This document shows positions 58,243-64,000 of a stretch of 64,000 nucleotides of DNA, in pieces. The DNA is from Actinomadura parmotrematis (GTDB lineage: Bacteria > Actinomycetota > Actinomycetes > Streptosporangiales > Streptosporangiaceae), in assembly GCF_019458805.1 (NCBI RefSeq), contig NZ_JAIBOA010000003.1, positions 248,001 to 312,000 of the forward strand. The letters run 5' to 3'. How positions within the stretch are numbered: position 1 is the first letter of the stretch; each line of letters opens with the position of its first letter. The notes beneath the pieces are model-generated. The model was not told the origin of the DNA and made no database searches. It saw nothing but the letters and a program-made list of their open reading frames with translations. Both the position numbers and the translations under genes were made by a program.

Positions 58243-58250
58243 GTCGGGAT

Positions 58251-58769
58251 GTGGTTCTCCTGGGCAAGACGGCGGTCGTTACCGGCGCTAGTCGCGGGAT
58301 CGGGCTGGCCACCGTGCGGACGCTGGTCGGTGAGGGTGTGCGGGTCGCCGGGGCGGCCCGGACCGTCACGGCCGAGCTGAAGGAGACCGGGGCGCTCGCG
58401 TTCGCGGCGGACCTCAGCACCGCTGAGGGTGTCGCCGGCTTCGTGGACGCCGCGCGGACGGAGCTCGGCAGCGTCGACTTCCTGGTGAACAACGTCGGGG
58501 CCGGGGACGACGTGCGGCTCGGCGGTGGCGGCGCTGACGGCGCTCGGGAAGTCGCTGGCCGAGGAGTTCGGGCCGCAGGGGGTGCGGCCGCGGGCGCCGA
58601 GCACGCGGCGTTCCTGGAGCGGATCCCGGCGGCCTTCGGCATCACGACGGGGCGGATCACCGAGCCCGAGGAGGTCGCGGCGCTGATCGTGTTCCTGCTG
58701 TCGGACGTGGCCGGCAACATCAGCGGCGCCGACCACCTGATCGACGGCGGGACGGTCAAGACCGTGTGA
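58251..58769 (+). pseudogene. SDR gene shortened by internal deletions
   Basis: The frame is open for 172 codons but the SDR is not intact. It has the N-terminal TGASRGIG motif and FLVNNVGAG, then breaks. The catalytic Ser-Tyr-Lys region is missing. A 20-residue remnant (ALTALGKSLAEEFGPQGVR) is present only in another frame near 58528-58590. The normal C-terminus (RIPAAFGITTGRITEPEEVA to DHLIDGGTVKTV) then resumes in the first frame. A functional oxidoreductase is very unlikely. Confidence 0.7.
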
Positions 58770-58775
58770 ACCGGC

Positions 58776-58807
58776 GGGCGGGGGACGCCGCGCGGCGTCC
58801 CCCGCCC
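58776..58807. terminator. bidirectional hairpin terminator
   Basis: Perfect 16-bp inverted repeat GGGCGGGGGACGCCGC / GCGGCGTCCCCCGCCC with no loop, between the SDR remnant and the convergent lipase gene. Confidence 0.85.
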
Positions 58808-58815
58808 GGCCGCGG

Positions 58816-60084
58816 TCAGCAGTTGCCCTGGGTGGTCTTGCCGGCGAAGCGGTCGTTGAGGAAGCTCGTCACGTCCTGGGCGGCGGCCCAGTCGGTGGAC
58901 AGGTGCTCGGACGGGTAGGCGTTCGTCCAGGTGGTGTTGACGCCGGCCTTGCAGTAGGCGGCGTGGGTGGCGTCCTCGGTCTCGTGCGGGATGATCTCCT
59001 CCAGCCAGCCGCGGTACTGGTAGACGGGGAAGCCGATCTCGTACGCGGCGCCCGAGCCCGCCGGGCCGATGCCGACGCCGAGCCGCTGCCGGTCGACGAT
59101 CTCGCTCCAGGTGACGCCGCCCGGGCCCTTGAGGGCGTAGAGCTGGTCGAGGGTCAGCTTGGCGGTCGTGTAGTTCTCGACGCGGGCGCCGGCGAAGACC
59201 GCGAGGGTGCCGAGCAGGCAGTTGGACGTGGCGTCCTTGACGGCCTTGCGGCCCTGGTCGTTCAGCAGCTCGTCGAAGGGCATGTCGGGGTACTGGGCGT
59301 GCAGGCCGACGAGGGCGTCGGCGAGGAAGCCCGCGAAGATGGCGCCGTTCAGGGCCTTGGCGGTGACCTTCAGGTCGCCGGGGACGCCGCCCGCCGCGGC
59401 GCCGACGACGTTCAGCTCGGGCGCGTAGGACTTGGCGAGCTGGGCGCCCCACAGGGAGGCGTGGCCGCCCTCGGAGTAGCCGGAGATGCCGACCTTGCCG
59501 TCGGCCTGGAGGCCGCCGCCGGGGATCTGGCGGGACGCGCGGACGGCGTCGAGCAGCGCGTGCCCGGCGTTGGGACCGTTGACGTAGGTGTGGGTCGCGC
59601 CCTTGGTGTAGCCGACGCCGTCGGTGGCGGCGATCGCGTCGCCGGCCTTCAGGAACGTGGCGATGTTGTCGCCCTCGTACATGTCGACGTACTGGCCGGT
59701 GAGCTGCTTGGAGAAGGCGCACTGCGCGCCGGAGCCGAGCGTGCCGGGGGCGAACGCGACGGTCGGGCGCGAGCCGCCCTTGGTCCACGCCGCGGTGGGG
59801 ACGGCGACGGTCCCGGTCACCGCGATCTTGGCGCCGGCCGCGTCGGTGCTGACGTAGCGGACCTTCCACGCCTTGTTGCCGGGCGGGTTCGAGACGCCGG
59901 CGAGCGTCACCTCGCGGCAGGCGAGGAGGTCGCCGGGGGAGCCCTGGACGGTGCCGGCGGCGTAGATCTGGTCGTCGGACGCGGTGCAGCCGGCGGGCGC
60001 GGCCGCTTCCGCCGGCGCCGCGGCGAGCGGGGCGGCGAGGGCGGCGCCGAGCGCGGCGGTGGCGAGGAGAGGGAGGTGGCGCAT
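58816..60084 (-). CDS. secreted LIP-family lipase
   Basis: 422 residues with a Sec signal peptide (MRHLPLLATAALGAALAAPL, cleavage near AEA). It is a secretory lipase alpha/beta-hydrolase with nucleophile Ser in GISGYSEGGHAS near residue 200. The acid and His lie in the C-terminal part (around TDWAAAQDV and SEHLS). There are about six Cys. The family hydrolyses triacylglycerols or esters outside the cell. AGGAG precedes ATG 60084. Confidence 0.88.
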   Translation of the reverse strand: MRHLPLLATAALGAALAAPLAAAPAEAAAPAGCTASDDQIYAAGTVQGSPGDLLACREVTLAGVSNPPGNKAWKVRYVSTDAAGAKIAVTGTVAVPTAAWTKGGSRPTVAFAPGTLGSGAQCAFSKQLTGQYVDMYEGDNIATFLKAGDAIAATDGVGYTKGATHTYVNGPNAGHALLDAVRASRQIPGGGLQADGKVGISGYSEGGHASLWGAQLAKSYAPELNVVGAAAGGVPGDLKVTAKALNGAIFAGFLADALVGLHAQYPDMPFDELLNDQGRKAVKDATSNCLLGTLAVFAGARVENYTTAKLTLDQLYALKGPGGVTWSEIVDRQRLGVGIGPAGSGAAYEIGFPVYQYRGWLEEIIPHETEDATHAAYCKAGVNTTWTNAYPSEHLSTDWAAAQDVTSFLNDRFAGKTTQGNC

Positions 60085-60317
60085 CTGGTCTCCTGACGGG
60101 GGTGGGCTGCCAGCACCCTGCCAAGGGGACGGGAACGGCGGGAAGGCACTCGGTGACGAAGCCCGCGCCCGCTATTAGCAGCGGCGTACAAAAGCCGGAG
60201 CGCGTCCCGCGGGCAAGGATCGCCAAGGGAGGGGCGCCGACTTGGGCGGAAGTCTCCCGTGCGCATTCGTCCGGTCTGCCCTACGGTCGGGGGGTTTGTT
60301 GTCATGAAGGAGTGCAC

Positions 60318-62111
60318 GTGGACATGCGGGACATCCAGATCAGCCGGCGGCAGGCCCTCGGCGGTATGAGCGCGGCGACGGCGCTCGCGCTCGCCGGGTG
60401 GCAGGGCACGGCCGCGGCGGCGCCCGGCAAGGGGAAGGGCGTCACGATCACCGTGATGGGCACCTCCGACCTGCACGGCTGCTGCCTCAACTGGGACTAC
60501 TTCAAGAACGCCGAGTTCGACGACGCCGCGCACAACGACATCGGCCTCGCCAAGATCTCCAGCCTGGTGAAGCAGGTGCGCGCGGACCGCGGCGCGCACC
60601 GGACGCTGCTGTTCGACTCCGGCGACACGATCCAGGGCACCCCGCTCGCGACGTACTACGCCAAGATCGAGCCGATCACGCAGACCGGCGAGATCCACCC
60701 CATGGCGAAGGCCATGAACGCCATCGGGTACGACGCGGTGACCCTCGGGAACCACGAGTTCAACTACGGCCTGCCGCTGCTGGACAAGTGGATCCGGCAG
60801 ATGCGCGCGCCCGTCCTCGGCGCGAACGCCGTCAAGGACGGCAACGGGCGGCCCGCCTACGAGCCCTACATCCTCAAGCGGATGCACGTCCCCGGCCACG
60901 GCCGCCCGATCACCGTCGGCGTGCTGGGGCTCACCAACCCCGGCATCGCGATCTGGGACAAGGGCAACGTCGAGGGCAAGCTGAAGTTCCTCGACCTCGT
61001 CGAGACGGCGAGGAAGTGGGTGCCGGTGCTGCGCGCCAAGGGCGCCGACGTCGTCATCGTCACCGCGCACGCGGGCGACAACGGCCTGTCGTCCTACGGG
61101 ACCGACCTGCCGGTCGAGAACGCCTCGGCGCTGGTGGCCGAGCAGGTGCCCGGCATCGACGCGATCCTGTTCGGGCACTCGCACAACGACGTCCCGCAGC
61201 GGTTCGTCACCAACACCGAGACGGGGCGGCAGGTGCTGCTCTCCGAGCCGTCCTACTGGGGCCGCCGCCTCAGCGTCATGGACTTCACGCTGGAGCAGAA
61301 GCGCGGCCGGTGGACCGTCACCGCCAAGTCCGCCATCTCGCTGAACAGCAACACCGTCGCCGAGGACCCCGCCATCGTCGCGCTGATCAAGCCGCAGCAC
61401 GACACGACCGTCGCCTACGTCAACCAGCGGGTGGCGAGCAGCACCGCCGAGCTCAGCGCGGCCGAGTCCCCCTACAAGGACACCCCGATCCTGGACTACA
61501 TCCAGAAGGTCCAGACCGAGACCGTCAAGGCGGGGATCGCCGGCACCGAGTACGCGTCGCTGCCGATCCTGTCGATCGCCGCGCCGTTCAGCCGGACGGC
61601 GGTGTTCCCCGCGGGGGACGTGTCGATCCGCGACATCGCGGGCCTGTACATCTACGACAACACGCTGCTGGCGAGCGTCCTCACCGGCGCGCAGGTCAAG
61701 GACTACCTGGAGTACTCGGCGAAGTACTTCGCCCAGACCGCGCCCGGCGACCCGGTCGACCTCGCCAAGCTCACCAACGCGGGCGGCACCCCCGACTACA
61801 ACTACGACCAGTTCTCGGGCGTCGACTACGACATCGACATCGCCCAGCCGGTCGGGTCGCGGATCGTGAACCTGACGCTGGAGGGCGCACCGGTCGCCGC
61901 CGACCAGCGGTTCGTCGTCGCGGTCAACAACTACCGGCAGTCGGGCGGCGGCGGCTTCCCGCACATCACCGCCGCGCCCGTCGTCTACAACCGGCAGGTG
62001 GAGATCCGGCAGGCCCTCATCGACTACGCGACGGCCGCCGGCGTCATCGACGCCGCGACCTTCGCCGACGTCAACTGGCGCCTGGTCCGCGCCGGGACGC
62101 CGGTCTTCTAG
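60318..62111 (+). CDS. Tat-exported 5'-nucleotidase / 2',3'-cyclic phosphodiesterase
   Basis: 597 residues. A twin-arginine signal (QISRRQALGGMSAATALALA) is followed by a calcineurin-type metallophosphatase domain with TSDLHGCCLNWDY, SGDTIQGTP, LGNHEFNYG and FGHSHND. The C-terminal 5'-nucleotidase substrate domain (about 330-590) holds NNYRQSGGGGFPHI. It probably recovers phosphate and nucleosides outside the membrane. AAGGAG lies 5 nt before GTG 60318; ATG 60324 is an alternative. Convergent with the methyltransferase gene, 9 nt apart. Confidence 0.9.
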   Translation: MDMRDIQISRRQALGGMSAATALALAGWQGTAAAAPGKGKGVTITVMGTSDLHGCCLNWDYFKNAEFDDAAHNDIGLAKISSLVKQVRADRGAHRTLLFDSGDTIQGTPLATYYAKIEPITQTGEIHPMAKAMNAIGYDAVTLGNHEFNYGLPLLDKWIRQMRAPVLGANAVKDGNGRPAYEPYILKRMHVPGHGRPITVGVLGLTNPGIAIWDKGNVEGKLKFLDLVETARKWVPVLRAKGADVVIVTAHAGDNGLSSYGTDLPVENASALVAEQVPGIDAILFGHSHNDVPQRFVTNTETGRQVLLSEPSYWGRRLSVMDFTLEQKRGRWTVTAKSAISLNSNTVAEDPAIVALIKPQHDTTVAYVNQRVASSTAELSAAESPYKDTPILDYIQKVQTETVKAGIAGTEYASLPILSIAAPFSRTAVFPAGDVSIRDIAGLYIYDNTLLASVLTGAQVKDYLEYSAKYFAQTAPGDPVDLAKLTNAGGTPDYNYDQFSGVDYDIDIAQPVGSRIVNLTLEGAPVAADQRFVVAVNNYRQSGGGGFPHITAAPVVYNRQVEIRQALIDYATAAGVIDAATFADVNWRLVRAGTPVF

Positions 62112-62120
62112 CGGCGGGGC

Positions 62121-62903
62121 CTAGCCGCGCAGGCGGCCGACGCCGCCGACGATGTGGACGCCGCTCTCCGCGGTCGCGGAGGGGGCGGACACGTCGGGCC
62201 ACCACGCCACCGGGACGATGCCGGGATCCAGCAGGTCGGCGTCGCCGAACAGGTCGCGGATCTCCGCCAGGGTGCGCGGCACGAACGGCGCGGTCGCCTT
62301 GTCGTAGACGTCGCGCCCGCCGCGCGCCGCCCGCGACCCCATGTCCTTGCTCGTGGCGTGGGAGAGCACCAGGTGGCTGCCGGCGGGCAGCGCCGACGCC
62401 AGCGCCGCGACGAGCGCGACCGGGTCGTCGGAGTCGCGGATGAAGTGCAGCACCGCGACGAGCAGCAGCCCGACCGGGGCGTCGAGGTCCAGCGGCGCCG
62501 CCGCGAGGATCGCCGCCGGGTCGCGCAGGTCGCCGTCGACCACCGAGGTGTCGGCGTTCGTGGCGAGGAGCGCCCGCGCGTGCGTGAGGACCGTCGGGTC
62601 GTTGTCGACGTAGACGACGCGCGCGCCGGGCGCGACCTGGTGGACGTTGCGCTGGGTCGGCAGCCCCGACCCGATGTCGAGGAACTGGCGGACGCCGAGT
62701 CCCGACAGGTGCCGCACGGCCCGCCCGAGGAAGTCGCGGTTCTCGCGCGCGACGAGCTGCGCCGTCGGCTCGACCGCGATGATCCGCTCGGCCGCCTCCC
62801 GGTCGGCGGCGTAGTTGTCCTTGCCGCCGAGGAAGTAGTCGTACATGCGGGCGGGGCTGGGGACGGAGGTGTCGATCCCGTCCGGCGGTGCGTCCTGGCC
62901 CAT
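62121..62903 (-). CDS. DUF574-type SAM-dependent methyltransferase
   Basis: 260 residues. It has the characteristic PSPARMYDYFLGGKDNYAAD opening, then Rossmann motif I FLDIGSGLPTQRNVHQV, and VVYVDNDPTVLTHARALL. This methyltransferase family is expanded in actinomycetes; substrates are mostly unknown. ATG 62903 has AGGAG 9 nt upstream; the longer frame to 63119 is not supported. Confidence 0.9.
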   Translation of the reverse strand: MGQDAPPDGIDTSVPSPARMYDYFLGGKDNYAADREAAERIIAVEPTAQLVARENRDFLGRAVRHLSGLGVRQFLDIGSGLPTQRNVHQVAPGARVVYVDNDPTVLTHARALLATNADTSVVDGDLRDPAAILAAAPLDLDAPVGLLLVAVLHFIRDSDDPVALVAALASALPAGSHLVLSHATSKDMGSRAARGGRDVYDKATAPFVPRTLAEIRDLFGDADLLDPGIVPVAWWPDVSAPSATAESGVHIVGGVGRLRG

Positions 62904-63147
62904 GGGGGCGGGCTCCTGTTCCGGGAAGGTGGCGGAGGGCCGATCTCGGGGACATTCTGCACCACCGCGGCGGGCGAGGGAACGCCGTCCGCGCGGACGC
63001 CGCCGCTCCGCGCCGCGGTAAAAATCCGCGGACAATTCCGTGGAAAAGCGGCTCCGCGGCAAAGGGGGATCAGTGGCGGGGCCATCGTCCGGCGAAGCCG
63101 GTCGGATAAAATGCGGCACCTGCTATAGCCGCCTGGGGGGACCCGAA
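62904..63147. other. divergent intergenic region
   Basis: 244 bp. On the plus strand GGATAAAAT (63106-63114) and TATAGC (63124-63129) are AT-rich patches, one of which probably drives the next small gene. Nothing else seen. Confidence 0.4.
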
Positions 63148-63375
63148 ATGGGGATGGAAGAAGTCGTGAGGCAGTTGCGGATGGCGATCCACGACGCCCG
63201 CGTCGCGTTCGACTGCATCGGCCTCGGGGAGATCGAGCGCGCGCAGACCTGCCTGATCACGGCGCGGGCCGCGATGGACGCCGCCGACACCGTGCTGCGG
63301 CACGGGCTGGCCAGCTCGCCGGCGCCGCAGGTGGCCGCGGAAGGGGTCGCGGCGATGGCCGCCATAGCCGAATAG
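63148..63375 (+). CDS. small helical protein
   Basis: 75 residues (MGMEEVVRQLRMAIHDARVA..., ARAAMDAADTVLRHGLAS), helical, with two Cys in the first half. G-rich sequence (GGGGGG) precedes ATG 63148; ATG 63154 is an alternative. No family recognised. It lies upstream of the RsbW-like gene on the same strand, separated by 112 bp. Confidence 0.55.
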   Translation: MGMEEVVRQLRMAIHDARVAFDCIGLGEIERAQTCLITARAAMDAADTVLRHGLASSPAPQVAAEGVAAMAAIAE

Positions 63376-63487
63376 TGTCGCTTGCGTCACCTTTCCTGCG
63401 CGCGGGTCGGCACCGTCACCGTAACGCGCGTTTCTCCCCGTCCCTCACGGGCAGTCTGGCTCTATCGAGGGATGACGGAGGGGTGCC

Positions 63488-63895
63488 ATGAAGGTCGTGC
63501 TGGAAATGACCTTGCCGAGGGACGCCGGCAGCGCCCCGCTCGCCCGGCACACGCTCGACGCGTCGCTGCGCGGCCTGGGGGTGGCCTCCGAGGTCCGCGC
63601 CGACATCGCGCTCGCGCTCGGCGAGGCGTGCGCCAACGTGATCCAGCACGCCGAGGCCAGCCGCGAGTACGAGGTGCGGGCCCGGATGGACGGCCTGCGC
63701 TGCGTCGTTGACGTGATCGACGGCGGCCGGGACGGCGCGCCGGACGTCGCCGGCGCGGCGGCCGGCGCGCCGCTCACCGCCGAGCACGGCCGCGGCCTCC
63801 AGCTCATCCGGTCCTTCACCGAGGAACTGCGCATCATGGACCGGCGGCACAAAAACGGCGCCATTGTGCATTTCGAGAAATCGCTCGCCGGATGA
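63488..63895 (+). CDS. RsbW-like ATP-binding protein
   Basis: 135-residue HATPase_c_2 protein. The N box is LALGEACANVIQHA, G1 is VDVIDGG, and the G2 loop is EHGRGLQLIRSFTEEL. Single-domain proteins of this type act as anti-sigma kinases or phosphotransfer partners of STAS-domain antagonists; no partner is visible before the window ends. GGAGGGG precedes ATG 63488. Confidence 0.85.
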   Translation: MKVVLEMTLPRDAGSAPLARHTLDASLRGLGVASEVRADIALALGEACANVIQHAEASREYEVRARMDGLRCVVDVIDGGRDGAPDVAGAAAGAPLTAEHGRGLQLIRSFTEELRIMDRRHKNGAIVHFEKSLAG

Positions 63896-64000
63896 GCGCC
63901 GGAAAGGCGACCCGGCCCGCCAAGCGGCACCAATCGATCGGCGTCCTTCGCTAGGCTCGACGCCACTACCCCGCGTCAGCGGCCGATCACGTCCAGGAGA
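63896..64000. other. right edge, possible promoter
   Basis: A TAGGCT box at about 63952 on the plus strand may belong to a gene starting beyond the window. No coding sequence visible. Confidence 0.3.

Overview
The window is about 64 kb of very GC-rich actinobacterial chromosome. The content (MerR-type HspR heat-shock operon, leaderless genes with TAnnnT -10 boxes, an EtfD-type membrane iron-sulfur reductase, a bifunctional-length dCTP deaminase, a DUF3151 gene beside purA, a DUF574 methyltransferase, ECF sigma factors with membrane partners) fits a filamentous actinomycete, most likely of the Actinomadura/Thermomonosporaceae or Streptosporangiales kind. The genus is an inference, because no rRNA lies in the window.

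Layout. 1-10.7 kb: a truncated secreted protein, a family-71 glycoside hydrolase, a HisC-type aminotransferase, a Pro/Ala-rich membrane protein, a C-terminal-HTH regulator, a Cys-type MurA, a MOSC protein and purB. 10.9-25.5 kb: UDP-glucose dehydrogenase, LtrA, a divergent TetR/SDR pair around a palindromic operator, purD, corA behind a small Pro-containing leader ORF, GDPD, purA, DUF3151, an HxlR regulator with a neighbouring GNAT gene, fba, DedA, pyrE and a hydrolase. 25.5-33.9 kb: a TPR protein, a NYN-domain protein with glycine/leucine repeats, a very large ECF sigma/zinc-finger/membrane/surface-domain fusion, a degenerate GGDEF protein, PhoD and two small exported proteins. 33.9-43.1 kb: the chaperone cluster on the minus strand, dnaK-grpE-dnaJ-hspR-clpB, followed by a ClpB-like protein whose second AAA ring is replaced by a Ser/Thr kinase. 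43.4-52.7 kb: an ECF sigma factor with its membrane partner and a decayed paralogue, 3-hydroxyacyl-CoA dehydrogenase, etfD, a ZIP transporter, dcd and tRNA-Gly(CCC). 52.7-58.8 kb: an accessory stretch downstream of the tRNA with three or four decaying genes and several small orphan genes. 58.8-64 kb: secreted lipase, Tat-exported 5'-nucleotidase, DUF574 methyltransferase and an RsbW-like ATPase.

How it works together. The nucleotide genes purB, purD, purA, pyrE and dcd are scattered singly rather than in one operon. purA and purB both carry interleaved inverted repeats in their leaders. The heat-shock cluster has a HAIR operator next to the dnaK -35 box. EtfD and 3-hydroxyacyl-CoA dehydrogenase belong to fatty-acid oxidation. 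At least ten genes start 6-7 bases after a -10 box and look leaderless.

Most notable: (i) the ClpN / degenerate AAA / kinase fusion next to clpB; (ii) the single-chain sigma factor, ZAS zinc finger, membrane segment and surface-domain protein; (iii) a palindromic intergenic element with a core of exactly 62 bp in three dispersed copies; (iv) the candidate RNA switches upstream of purA and purB.
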